DNA from: Cereibacter_A azotoformans
Lineage (GTDB): Bacteria > Pseudomonadota > Alphaproteobacteria > Rhodobacterales > Rhodobacteraceae
Direction: 5' to 3' (one strand)
Assembly (NCBI RefSeq): GCF_003050905.1
Contig: NZ_QAOT01000002.1
Length of the DNA: 64,000 bases
Positions within the stretch are counted from its first letter, which is position 1; each line of letters opens with the position of its first letter. The translations under genes were made by a program, and so were the position numbers. The notes below the pieces were generated by a model. That model was not told the origin of the DNA. It did not search any database and worked only from the letters and a program-made list of their open reading frames with translations. Of the stretch, positions 41,428 to 50,205 are shown one piece after another.

Positions 41428-41903
41428 GCCTGCAGGAGCGTGGCGGTGGCGATGCAGGCAATGCCTTCCTCGCGGCCCGTGAAGCCCAGCTTTTCCGAGG
41501 TGGTGGCCTTGACCGAGATCCGGCCCACCTCGACCCCCATGATCGCGGCGAGGGCCTCGCGCATGGCGGGGGCCATCGGGCCGATCTTCGGGCGCTCGCA
41601 GATCAGCGTCACGTCGCAGTTGGCCAGCGTGAAGCCGCGGGCCGCGATCCGGCCCATGGCATGTTCGAGGAAGATGCGCGAGGCGGCGCCTTTCCATTGC
41701 GGATCCGAAGGCGGGAAATGAACGCCGATGTCGCCCTCGGCCAGCGCGCCATAGATCGCATCCGTGAGCGCGTGCATCCCCACATCGGCGTCCGAATGGC
41801 CGATCAGGCCACGGTGATGCGGCACGCGCACCCCGCAGAGCCACACATGGTCGCCGGGGCCGAAGGCGTGCACGTCAAAGCCATTGCCGGTGCGGATGTC
41901 CAT
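41424..41903 (-). CDS. ispF: 2-C-methyl-D-erythritol 2,4-cyclodiphosphate synthase
   Basis: The 159-residue enzyme has the metal site GFDVHAFGPGDHVWLCG and HRGLIGHSDADVGMHALTDA, and later DVTLICERPKI. It performs the cyclisation step of the MEP isoprenoid pathway that feeds carotenoid and bacteriochlorophyll tails. It lies downstream of ispD with 118 bp of structured DNA between, and is coupled to pgpA. Confidence 0.96.
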   Translation of the reverse strand: MDIRTGNGFDVHAFGPGDHVWLCGVRVPHHRGLIGHSDADVGMHALTDAIYGALAEGDIGVHFPPSDPQWKGAASRIFLEHAMGRIAARGFTLANCDVTLICERPKIGPMAPAMREALAAIMGVEVGRISVKATTSEKLGFTGREEGIACIATATLLQA

Positions 41904-41927
41904 TCCAGTCTCCTCGTTCGTCTGGGG

Positions 41928-42015
41928 CCGCCGGTCGGACCGGCGGGGTCATGGGCCGACCCATCGGGGCCGGCGGTGTCTCGGCCGACCTCCGCCCGCG
42001 AAGGCCGGAGGTCCG
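41928..42015. repeat. Cluster of inverted repeats between ispD and ispF
   Basis: CCGCCGGTC G GACCGGCGG (41928-41946) is a perfect palindrome. It is followed by another potential stem (GACCTCCG / CGGAGGTC around 41988-42013) and a repeated GGCCGAC block. No gene fits here. The structure may affect transcription from ispD into ispF. Confidence 0.6.
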
Positions 42016-42021
42016 GCGGCG

Positions 42022-42699
42022 TCAGGGGGCCGGGCGCGCGGTCAGCAGCCGCTCGGCCCGCGCGAAATCGCCGGGGTAGGTCACTTTCAGATTGTCCTCG
42101 CAGCCTTCGACGATGGCGACCTCGAGGCCTGCGGCGCGCGCCACCTCGACATCGTCGGCCGCGCCGCCCGGATGGGCACGGTGGGCCGCAAGGATCGCCT
42201 CGAAGCGGAAGGCTTGCGGCGTCTGGGCCCGGAAGAGGCCGGTGCGGTCCTGCGTGCCCACGACGCGCCCGCCCTCACCGCGCCAGAGCGCATCGCTCAC
42301 CGGCACGGCGGGGGCCGCACCGGGAGAGGCGTCCAGCGCCTCGATCATCCGGGCGATGAGCGCCTGTGCCACCAGCGGGCGCGCGCCGTCATGGATCAGC
42401 ACGTGTTTGACGCCGCGGCCCGCCAGCGCCTCGAGCGCGTTGCGCACCGAGGCATCCCGCGAGGCGCCGCCCTCGACCAGCTCGACGGCCCCCTCGGCCA
42501 CGTCGGGCAGGGCCTCGGCCCGTGCGCGATCGTCCGGGTGGATCACGAGAAGCGTCCGGTGCACGCCCGGCGCGGCGCGAAAGGCCGCGAGCGTGCGGGC
42601 CACCACGGGCTGCCCGGCCAGAAGCTGCCACTGCTTGGGCAGGTCTCCGCCCGCCCTTGTGCCGCGTCCGGCGGCCACGATGATTGCGGCTGTCGTCAT
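42022..42699 (-). CDS. ispD: 2-C-methyl-D-erythritol 4-phosphate cytidylyltransferase
   Basis: The 225-residue enzyme begins TTAAIIVAAGRGTRAGGDLPKQW, with the nucleotide-binding AAGRGTR and PKQ motifs, and later has VLIHDGARPLV and RAQTPQAF. It makes CDP-ME in the MEP pathway. Separate ispD and ispF genes are seen here, whereas some alphaproteobacteria have them fused. Confidence 0.95.
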   Translation of the reverse strand: MTTAAIIVAAGRGTRAGGDLPKQWQLLAGQPVVARTLAAFRAAPGVHRTLLVIHPDDRARAEALPDVAEGAVELVEGGASRDASVRNALEALAGRGVKHVLIHDGARPLVAQALIARMIEALDASPGAAPAVPVSDALWRGEGGRVVGTQDRTGLFRAQTPQAFRFEAILAAHRAHPGGAADDVEVARAAGLEVAIVEGCEDNLKVTYPGDFARAERLLTARPAP

Positions 42700-42912
42700 G
42701 ATCCCGTCATCCCTCTGCCCGAACCTCTATGCGAAGGCGCCGCCCGAGACAATCGACCCTCCTGTCGCGGCCCGGCTACGGAGAGTCAGCAGTTTCATCA
42801 AAGACGCCTAAAAATTATGCAAAGCACGCTTTTCCGGCAGGCCCGCGACGCGCCGAATTGTCTTCTGCCTCAGCTGGCCGTAACTGAGGGCTGACGCACA
42901 AGGAATAGGCAA
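42700..42912. promoter_or_regulatory. Divergent intergenic region, ispD and nifR3-ntrBC
   Basis: This 213-bp gap must hold the ispD promoter and the promoter for the nifR3-ntrB-ntrC operon. An AT-rich stretch at about 42808-42835 (CTAAAAATTATGCAAAGCAC) is the best candidate promoter area. I could not assign a regulator site with confidence. Confidence 0.45.
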
Positions 42913-43893
42913 TTGGCCCTTCGCATCGCTCAGCTTCCGGTGGATCCGCCGGTGCTCCTCGCGCCGATGGCGGGAATAACGGATCTTCCCTTTCGGCGGC
43001 TGGCCGTGCGCTTCGGCGCGGGGCTCGTCGTGTCCGAGATGGTGGCCAGCCGCGAGATGGTCTGCGCGGGCACCGAGGCGCGGGCGCGGGCCGAGATCGG
43101 CGCGGCCGAGGGCCGGACGGCGGTGCAGCTGGCGGGCTGCGATCCGCACTGGATGGCCGAGGCCGCGCGGCTGGTCGAGGCGCAGGGTGCGCGGATCATC
43201 GACATCAACATGGGCTGCCCGGCCAAACGGGTCACGAACGGCTGGTCGGGCTCGGCGCTGATGCGCGAGCCGGACCGGGCGCTCGCGCTGGTCGAGGCGG
43301 TGGTGGCGGCGGTGACGGTGCCGGTCACGCTCAAGATGCGGCTCGGCTGGGACGAGGGGATGCTGAACGCGCCCGAGATCGCGCGCCGGGCCGAAGCCGC
43401 GGGCGTGGCGATGATCACGATCCACGGCCGCACGCGCTGCCAGTTCTACACCGGCCGCGCCGACTGGGCCGCGATCCGCCCGGTGGTCGAGGCGGTCTCG
43501 GTGCCGGTGGTGGCCAACGGCGACATCACCGGGCCGGAGGAGGCGCGGGCGGCGCTCGAGGCCTCGGAGGCGGCGGGGGTCATGGTCGGGCGCGGGGCGC
43601 AGGGCCGTCCGTGGCTGCTCGGCCGCATTGCGGCCGCGCTCGAGGGCCGGGCGTTGCCCGATGCGCCCTTCGGGGCCGCGCTCGCCGATCTGGTCGTGGC
43701 CCATTACGAGGAGATGCTCTCCTTCTACGGCCGTGACCTCGGGCTGCGCGTCGCGCGCAAGCATCTGAACTGGTATCTCGAGGCCGCGGGCCTCGCCGCG
43801 CACCGCGGCCCCATCGTGACCGGCACCGACCCGGCGCAGGTGGTCCGGCTGCTGCGGCAGGCGTTCGGTGCGCAGGAAAGGGTTGCCGCATGA
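42913..43893 (+). CDS. dusB: tRNA-dihydrouridine synthase (NifR3)
   Basis: The 326-residue flavoenzyme has the Dus signature: LAPMAGITDLPFRRLAV, QLAGCDPHWMAEAARLV, DINMGCPAKRVTNGWSGSAL with the catalytic cysteine, and ITIHGRTRCQFYTG. It reduces uridines in the tRNA D-loop. The historical name nifR3 comes from Rhodobacter, where it precedes ntrBC. The start is a TTG at 42913 with AGGA eight bases upstream. Its stop overlaps ntrB as ATGA. Confidence 0.95.
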   Translation: MALRIAQLPVDPPVLLAPMAGITDLPFRRLAVRFGAGLVVSEMVASREMVCAGTEARARAEIGAAEGRTAVQLAGCDPHWMAEAARLVEAQGARIIDINMGCPAKRVTNGWSGSALMREPDRALALVEAVVAAVTVPVTLKMRLGWDEGMLNAPEIARRAEAAGVAMITIHGRTRCQFYTGRADWAAIRPVVEAVSVPVVANGDITGPEEARAALEASEAAGVMVGRGAQGRPWLLGRIAAALEGRALPDAPFGAALADLVVAHYEEMLSFYGRDLGLRVARKHLNWYLEAAGLAAHRGPIVTGTDPAQVVRLLRQAFGAQERVAA

Positions 43894-44996
43894 GCTTTCG
43901 TTCGCCCTATCCGGTCCCCGGCGTGATCTGGGCCAGCCTGCCGCTGCCGGCGGTGCTGATCAATCCCGAGGGCCTGATTATCGAATCGAACCCGGCGGCG
44001 GAGGCCTTCCTGAATGCCTCGTCGCGAAGCCTGCAGGGCCAACCCGCCTTCGACCGGCTGACGATCGACGCGCCGGTGGAAGAGGCGGTCACGCGGGCCC
44101 GGATCAACCAGTCGCCGATCTTCATCAACGACGTGGACGTGACCTCCGGCGAGCGTCCGCCGGTCCAGTGCAACATCCAGATCGCGCCGTTGCACGACAA
44201 TGCCGAGGTCGTCATGCTGCTCATCTCGCCGCGCGAGATCGCCGACCGGCTGGGGCGGGCGACGGCCGCCAAGTCGGCGGCGAAATCCGCCATCGGCATG
44301 GCCGAGATGCTGGCGCACGAGATCAAGAACCCGCTGGCGGGCATTTCGGGCGCGGCGCAGCTGATCGCCATGAACCTCGCCCCCGAGGACCGGGAACTGG
44401 CCGATCTGATCGTCGAGGAGACGCGCCGCATCGTGAAGCTGCTGGAGCAGGTGGAACAGTTCGGCAATCTGCGTCCGCCCGAGCGGCGGCCGGTGAACAT
44501 CCATGACGCGCTCGACCGCGCGCGGCGTTCGGCGGCGGTGGGCTTTGCGGCCCGGATGCGGATCACCGAGGAATATGACCCCTCGCTGCCCGCGACCTAC
44601 GCCGATCCCGACCAGCTGATGCAGGTCTTTCTCAACCTGATCAAGAACGCATCCGAGGCGGCGGGCCCGCAGGGCGGCCGCATCCGGCTGCGCACCTTCT
44701 ACGACATCTCGCTCCGGCTGCGGCGGAGCGACGGATCGGGCGGGGCGCTGCCCCTGCAGGTCGAGATCATCGACGACGGGCCGGGCATCTCGCCCGACAT
44801 CGCCAAGGAGATCTTCGAGCCCTTCGTTTCGGGGCGCGAGAATGGCACGGGGCTGGGCCTCGCGCTGGTCAACAAGATCATATCGGATCACGGCGGGCTG
44901 ATTTCCGTCGATTCAGCGCCCGGACGCACCGTCTTCCGGGTTTCGCTGCCGGTCGCGCCCCGGGAAGCGGCGCTGAATGACATGGAGGTGAAGTGA
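43890..44996 (+). CDS. ntrB: Nitrogen regulation sensor histidine kinase NtrB
   Basis: The 368-residue soluble kinase has a PAS-like N-terminal domain, the phosphoacceptor His143 in LAHEIKNPLAGISGAAQ, and an HATPase domain with DDGPGISPD and GTGLGLALV. With PII signalling it phosphorylates NtrC when nitrogen is short. Its start overlaps the dusB stop (ATGA) and its stop overlaps ntrC (TGATG). Confidence 0.96.
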   Translation: MSFRSPYPVPGVIWASLPLPAVLINPEGLIIESNPAAEAFLNASSRSLQGQPAFDRLTIDAPVEEAVTRARINQSPIFINDVDVTSGERPPVQCNIQIAPLHDNAEVVMLLISPREIADRLGRATAAKSAAKSAIGMAEMLAHEIKNPLAGISGAAQLIAMNLAPEDRELADLIVEETRRIVKLLEQVEQFGNLRPPERRPVNIHDALDRARRSAAVGFAARMRITEEYDPSLPATYADPDQLMQVFLNLIKNASEAAGPQGGRIRLRTFYDISLRLRRSDGSGGALPLQVEIIDDGPGISPDIAKEIFEPFVSGRENGTGLGLALVNKIISDHGGLISVDSAPGRTVFRVSLPVAPREAALNDMEVK

Positions 44997-46363
44997 TGGA
45001 CGGCACTGTTCTGGTGGCGGACGACGATCGCACGATCCGCACGGTGCTGACGCAGGCGCTCACGCGGGCGGGGTGCAAGGTGCACGCGACCTCCAGCCTC
45101 ATGACGCTGATGCGCTGGGTCGAGGAGGGCAAGGGCGACCTCGTGATCTCGGACGTCGTCATGCCCGACGGCAACGGGCTCGAGGCGCTGCCGCGGATCT
45201 CGAAGCTGCGCCCCGGCCTGCCGGTGATCGTGATCTCGGCGCAGAACACGATCATGACGGCGATCCAGGCGGCCGAGGCCGAGGCCTACGACTACCTGCC
45301 CAAGCCCTTCGACCTGCCCGACCTGATGAAACGTTCGGCCCGCGCGCTCGACATGAAGCGCCGTGCGCCGGTCAACAAAGCCGCCCCTCCGCGCGAGGCG
45401 GGCGACGACCTGCCGCTTGTCGGCCGCACGCAGGCGATGCAGGCGCTCTACCGCCTCGTGGCGCGGGTGATGAATACGGACCTGCCGGTGCTGATCACCG
45501 GCGAGTCGGGGACCGGAAAGTCGCTGATCGCGCGCGCGATCCACGATTTCTCGGACCGCCGGACGCTGCCCTTCGTGGTGGCGCAGGCGGCGGACCTGCA
45601 GGGGGTCGAGGGGCCGGCCTCGCTGCTGGCCCGCGCCAAGGGCGGCAGTCTGGTCTTCGACGAGGTGGCCGACTACGACGAGGAGACGCAGGCCCGGATC
45701 GTGCGGATGCTCGACATGATGGGCGACAATGCCCCCCGGATCATGTCCACGAGCCAGGTGGATCTGGCCTCGCGGCTGGAGGGCGGGTCGTTCCGGCAGG
45801 ATCTCTATTACCGGCTGGGCGGGGTCACGCTCCAAGTGCCCTCGCTGCGCGAGCGGGTGGACGACATCCCGCTTCTGGCCGATCACTTCCTGGCCCGCGG
45901 CGAGCGCGATCTGGGCACGACGCGGCGTCTGTCGAACGACGCGCGCGACCTGGTGCGCGCCTACAGCTGGCCCGGCAACGTCCGACAGCTGGAAAACACG
46001 CTCCGGCGGCTGATGGTCACCTCGGCCGAGGCCGAGATCACCCGGATCGAGGTCGAGGCGGTGCTGGGCAACCAGCCCGCGATGGAGCCCTTGAAGGGCG
46101 GCGGCGAGGGCGAGAAGCTCTCGTCCTCGGTCGCGCGGCATCTGCGGCGCTATTTCGACCTGCACGGAGGCGCGCTGCCGCCGCCCGGCGTCTATCAGCG
46201 CATCCTGCGCGAGGTCGAGGCGCCGCTGATCGAGATCGCGTTGGATGCGACGGCCGGCAACCAGGCGAAATGTGCCGATCTGCTGGGGATCAACCGCAAT
46301 ACCTTGCGCAAGAAGATCACCGATCTCGATATTCGCGTGACACGCCGCCGCAAGCTGATGTAA
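44996..46363 (+). CDS. ntrC: Nitrogen regulation response regulator NtrC
   Basis: The 455-residue protein has a receiver with Asp53 (ISDVVMPDG), an AAA+ domain with Walker A GESGTGKS (169-176) and Walker B GSLVFDEV (218-225), and a C-terminal FIS-type helix (QAKCADLLGINRNTLRKKI). The GAFTGA loop that contacts sigma-54 is missing; the region reads LQGVEGPASLLARAKGG instead. This matches Rhodobacter capsulatus NtrC, which activates sigma-70 promoters. It activates nitrogen-scavenging and fixation regulators. Confidence 0.95.
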   Translation: MDGTVLVADDDRTIRTVLTQALTRAGCKVHATSSLMTLMRWVEEGKGDLVISDVVMPDGNGLEALPRISKLRPGLPVIVISAQNTIMTAIQAAEAEAYDYLPKPFDLPDLMKRSARALDMKRRAPVNKAAPPREAGDDLPLVGRTQAMQALYRLVARVMNTDLPVLITGESGTGKSLIARAIHDFSDRRTLPFVVAQAADLQGVEGPASLLARAKGGSLVFDEVADYDEETQARIVRMLDMMGDNAPRIMSTSQVDLASRLEGGSFRQDLYYRLGGVTLQVPSLRERVDDIPLLADHFLARGERDLGTTRRLSNDARDLVRAYSWPGNVRQLENTLRRLMVTSAEAEITRIEVEAVLGNQPAMEPLKGGGEGEKLSSSVARHLRRYFDLHGGALPPPGVYQRILREVEAPLIEIALDATAGNQAKCADLLGINRNTLRKKITDLDIRVTRRRKLM

Positions 46364-46415
46364 AACGGCAACAGGCGGCGTTGCACGCGGGCACGAACCC
46401 GGTCAGCGCCTGAAA

Positions 46416-46442
46416 CGGGGAGGGCGGCCCAACCGCCCCCCG
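46416..46442 (+). terminator. Hairpin between ntrC and ntrY
   Basis: CGGGG-A-GGGCGG pairs with CCGCCC-C-CCCG around a short loop 52 bp after the ntrC stop. It has no T run, so it may attenuate or stabilise rather than terminate. Confidence 0.55.
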
Positions 46443-46462
46443 AGAGGCAGGACAGACCATCC

Positions 46463-48724
46463 GTGCGGACTGCTGCGCGCAGCAACACCTGGATCAAGCT
46501 GGCGCGCTGGCGCCGGCAGCGGCGTTTCCAGAATGCGGCGGCCTTCGGGCTGGTCATGCTGGGGCCGGTTCTGGCGTTGGCGACCTTCCTTGCTCTGGGG
46601 CCGATGAACCAGGGGGCGAACTCGCCCGGCCTGCGGTTCGTGCTGCTGGCCGATCTCGTCTATGTGCTCGTGGTGGCGGCGCTGGTGATCGCGCGGATCG
46701 CGCGCATGGTCTCGGACCGGCGCAGCCAGTCGGCGGGGTCGCGGCTGCATCTGCGGCTCGTGGGAACTTTCGCGGTGCTGGCGCTGGTGCCCACGGTGCT
46801 GGTGGCGGTCTTCGCCATGCTGACGGTGAACGTGGGCATCGAGGGCTGGTTCTCGGACCGGGTGCGGCAGGTGGTGGGGGCGTCGCTGAACGCGGCCGAA
46901 GCCTATCAGGAAGAGCACCGGCGCGACCTGATCGAGGATGCCGAGGCGCTGGCGGCCTATCTCAACGTGGCCAAGCAATCGACCTTCTTCCTGCGCGACG
47001 ACCAGTTGCGCCCGCTGCTGTCGCAGGGCCAGGACCGGATCCAGCGCGGCCTGCGCGAGGCCTTCCTGATCGACGGCGGCGGCGAGCTGCGCACGCGCGG
47101 CGAGCGCAGCTATCTCTTCGACTTCGAGAAACCCGCAGCCGAGGATATCGAACGCGCCCGTTCCGGCGAAACCGCCCTGATCCAGGACTGGGCCAACAAC
47201 GAGTTCCGCGCTCTGGTGCATCTCGAGGCCTTCCCGGACCGCTTCCTCTATGTCTCGCGCACGGTGGACGGCTCGATCCTGAGCCTTCTCGACGACACGC
47301 GCGAGACCGTCGTGCTCTACCACCAGCTCGAGGCCGAACGCGGCCGGATGCTGTTCGAGTTCGGACTGCTCTACCTCGGGTTCGCGCTGATCCTGATCCT
47401 CGCGGCGGTCTGGCTGGGCCTGTGGTTCGCCGAGCGCCTCTCGCGTCCGGTGGGCCGGCTGGCCGGCGCCGCGCAGCGCGTGGGGGCGGGGGATCTCGAC
47501 GTGCAGGTGGTCGAGGAGGAGGGCGACGACGAGATCGCCATGCTGGGGCGGCTCTTCAACCAGATGACCCGGCAGCTCAAGGGCCAGCGCGACGCGCTGA
47601 TGGACAACAACCGCCAGACCGAGCGGAGGCGGCGGCTGTTCGATTCGGTGCTCTCGTCGGTGACGGCGGGGGTGATCGGGCTCGATGCCGTGGGGCAGGT
47701 CGATTTCATCAACCGCGCGGCCGAGCGGCTGCTGGAGCTGCCCGAGGCGGGGAACCTGCCGCTCTCGGTCGCGGTCCCCGAGTTCGCCGCGCTCTTCGAG
47801 CGGCTGCGCGAGACGGGGGCGGCCGTGCAGGAAGAGATCCGCCTGATCCGCAAGGGCCGGATGGAGAGCCTTCTGGTCCGCATGAGCCCGCGGCGCACCG
47901 AGAGCGGGCGGCTCGAGGGCTATGTGGTGGCCTTTGACGATGTGACCGATCTGGTCTCGGCGCAGCGGATGGCGGCCTGGGGCGACGTGGCGCGGCGCAT
48001 CGCGCACGAGATCAAGAACCCGCTGACGCCGATCCAACTCTCGGCCGAGCGGATCAAGCGCAAGTTCCGCCCGCTGGTCGGAGAGCAGGCGGGCGATCTC
48101 GACCAGTATGCCGATGTGATCATCCGCCAGACCAACGATCTGCGGCGGATCGTGGACGAATTCTCGAAGTTCGCGCGGATGCCCGAGCCGGACCGGCGCG
48201 AGGCGGATCTGGTGAAGCTGGTCCGCGACGCGGTGCTGTTGCAGGAGGCGGGCCAACCCGGCGTGCGGATCCGGGCCGCGCTGCCCGCCGAGGCCTGGCT
48301 GATCGACATCGACACGACCATGATCGGGCAGGCGTTGACAAACCTGATGAAGAACGCCGGAGAAGCCATTGAAGCACGATCGGAAAATGAGCAAGCGGAC
48401 TGGCGGGGCGAAATCCGGGTGAGCCTTGCGGTGGACGAGGATCAGGCCCTGATCCGCATCTCGGACAATGGCACGGGCCTGCCGCCCGACCGGACGCGGC
48501 TGTTCGAGCCCTATGTGACGACGCGCGAGAAGGGCACGGGCCTCGGCCTGCCCATCGTCAAGAAGATCATCGAGGAACATGGCGGCATCCTGACCCTTGC
48601 CGATGCCGAAGCCTTTTTCGAGGACGGGCACCGCGGGGCCATGGCGGAGATCCGGCTGCCCCGCATCCTGCGCAGCCGGGCGCGGGCCGCAAGGGCCAGC
48701 GAAGCGATACTGGAGGAAAAATGA
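46463..48724 (+). CDS. ntrY: Nitrogen sensor histidine kinase NtrY
   Basis: The 753-residue membrane kinase has three to four N-terminal hydrophobic segments with a periplasmic loop (about 120-290), a HAMP domain (about 315-370), a PAS domain, the phosphoacceptor His515 in IAHEIKNPLTPIQLSAERIK and an HATPase with DNGTGLPPD and GTGLGLPIV. With NtrX it senses nitrogen and, in some alphaproteobacteria, redox state. The start is a GTG at 46463; the ribosome site is weak. The stop overlaps ntrX (ATGA). Confidence 0.94.
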   Translation: MRTAARSNTWIKLARWRRQRRFQNAAAFGLVMLGPVLALATFLALGPMNQGANSPGLRFVLLADLVYVLVVAALVIARIARMVSDRRSQSAGSRLHLRLVGTFAVLALVPTVLVAVFAMLTVNVGIEGWFSDRVRQVVGASLNAAEAYQEEHRRDLIEDAEALAAYLNVAKQSTFFLRDDQLRPLLSQGQDRIQRGLREAFLIDGGGELRTRGERSYLFDFEKPAAEDIERARSGETALIQDWANNEFRALVHLEAFPDRFLYVSRTVDGSILSLLDDTRETVVLYHQLEAERGRMLFEFGLLYLGFALILILAAVWLGLWFAERLSRPVGRLAGAAQRVGAGDLDVQVVEEEGDDEIAMLGRLFNQMTRQLKGQRDALMDNNRQTERRRRLFDSVLSSVTAGVIGLDAVGQVDFINRAAERLLELPEAGNLPLSVAVPEFAALFERLRETGAAVQEEIRLIRKGRMESLLVRMSPRRTESGRLEGYVVAFDDVTDLVSAQRMAAWGDVARRIAHEIKNPLTPIQLSAERIKRKFRPLVGEQAGDLDQYADVIIRQTNDLRRIVDEFSKFARMPEPDRREADLVKLVRDAVLLQEAGQPGVRIRAALPAEAWLIDIDTTMIGQALTNLMKNAGEAIEARSENEQADWRGEIRVSLAVDEDQALIRISDNGTGLPPDRTRLFEPYVTTREKGTGLGLPIVKKIIEEHGGILTLADAEAFFEDGHRGAMAEIRLPRILRSRARAARASEAILEEK

Positions 48725-50151
48725 GCAGCATTCTGATCGTCGATGACGAGCGCGACATCCGCGAACTTGTCGGGGATATCCTGCGCGACGAGGGCTTCCA
48801 GATCCGCCTGGCGGCCAATTCGGACGAATGCATGGCCGCGATCAACGCCGAGCCGCCCGCGCTGATGATCCTGGACATCTGGCTCAAGGACAGCCGGATG
48901 GACGGGATCGACATCCTCAAGCGGACGAAGCGCGACAACCCGGACGTGCCGGTGGTGATCATCTCGGGCCACGGCAACATCGAGATCGCGGTCGCCGCGA
49001 TCAAGCAGGGCGCCTACGACTTCATCGAAAAGCCGTTCAACATTGACCAGCTGATGGTGGTGGTGCAGCGCGCGATGGAAACGGCGCGTCTGCGCCGCGA
49101 GAACAGCGAACTGCGCCGCCGCGACACCAGCACGGCCGAGATGCTCGGCGCCTCGCCCGCCTTCCGGCTGCTGCGGTCGCAGCTCGAGAAGGTCACGAAA
49201 TCGAACGGGCGGGTCATGCTCTCGGGGCCGGCGGGGTCGGGCAAGGAGATGGCGGCCCGCTTCATCCATTCCAACTCGGGCCGCGCGGGTGGACCCTTCG
49301 TCTCGGTCTCGTCGGCCACGGTCCAGCCCGACCGCATGGAGGAGGTGCTCTTTGGCCGCGAGACCCCGGATCGGGGGATCGAACAGGGGCTGCTGGAGCA
49401 GGCGCATGGCGGGATCGTCTATTTCGACGAGGTGGCCGACATGCCGCCGGGCACGCAGTCCAAGATCCTGCGCGTGCTGACCGAACAGCAGTTCACCCGG
49501 CAGGGGGGCACCGACAAGGTGCGCGTCGATCTGCGGGTGATCTCCTCGACCACGCGCGACCTGCGGGCGGAGATCGCCGCCGGCCGCTTCCGGCAAGAGC
49601 TTTACGACCGGCTGAACGTGGTGCCGATCGAGGTGCCGGCGCTGGCCGACCGGCGCGAGGACATCCCGATGCTGGCCCGGCATTTCATCGAGATGTTCCA
49701 CCGCAGTCAGGGCCTGCCCCTGCGCAGCCTGACGGGCGAGGCCGAGGCGATGCTGCAGACGATGCTCTGGCCGGGCAACGTGCGCCAGCTGCGCAACGTG
49801 ATCGAGCGGGTGCTGATCCTCGGCGACGGCTCCGGGCCGATCGAGGCGCGCGAGTTGCCGGGCAACGACGCCCCCGGCGAGGAGGGGCGGCTCATCCTCG
49901 GCGGGGCGCTGGCGACCCTTCCGCTGCGCGAGGCGCGCGAGCTGTTCGAGCGCGAGTATCTTCTCACCCAGATCAACCGTTTTGGCGGCAACATCAGCCG
50001 GACGGCGGCCTTCGTCGGCATGGAGCGCTCGGCGCTGCATCGCAAGCTGAAGTCCCTCGGCGTGGTCACGACCGCCAAGGGCGGCAGCCGGCTGGCGCGG
50101 ATCGAGGATGATTTCGAGGACGAGGAGGAGGCGCTCGGGGCGCCCGATTGA
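48721..50151 (+). CDS. ntrX: Nitrogen assimilation response regulator NtrX
   Basis: The 476-residue protein has a receiver (Asp52 in MILDIWLKD), an AAA+ domain with GPAGSGKEM in place of a textbook Walker A, Walker B GIVYFDEVAD and RQELYDRLNVVPIEVPAL, and a C-terminal helix-turn-helix (GGNISRTAAFVGMERSALHRKL). The GAFTGA loop is absent here too (VLFGRETPDRGIEQGLLEQA). It is coupled to ntrY and is the last gene of that pair. Confidence 0.94.
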   Translation: MSSILIVDDERDIRELVGDILRDEGFQIRLAANSDECMAAINAEPPALMILDIWLKDSRMDGIDILKRTKRDNPDVPVVIISGHGNIEIAVAAIKQGAYDFIEKPFNIDQLMVVVQRAMETARLRRENSELRRRDTSTAEMLGASPAFRLLRSQLEKVTKSNGRVMLSGPAGSGKEMAARFIHSNSGRAGGPFVSVSSATVQPDRMEEVLFGRETPDRGIEQGLLEQAHGGIVYFDEVADMPPGTQSKILRVLTEQQFTRQGGTDKVRVDLRVISSTTRDLRAEIAAGRFRQELYDRLNVVPIEVPALADRREDIPMLARHFIEMFHRSQGLPLRSLTGEAEAMLQTMLWPGNVRQLRNVIERVLILGDGSGPIEARELPGNDAPGEEGRLILGGALATLPLREARELFEREYLLTQINRFGGNISRTAAFVGMERSALHRKLKSLGVVTTAKGGSRLARIEDDFEDEEEALGAPD

Positions 50152-50205
50152 CCGCGGCCAGCCATTCTGCGAAGCAGGTGGGCCTGACAGTGCGGAGTCC
50201 GTGAC

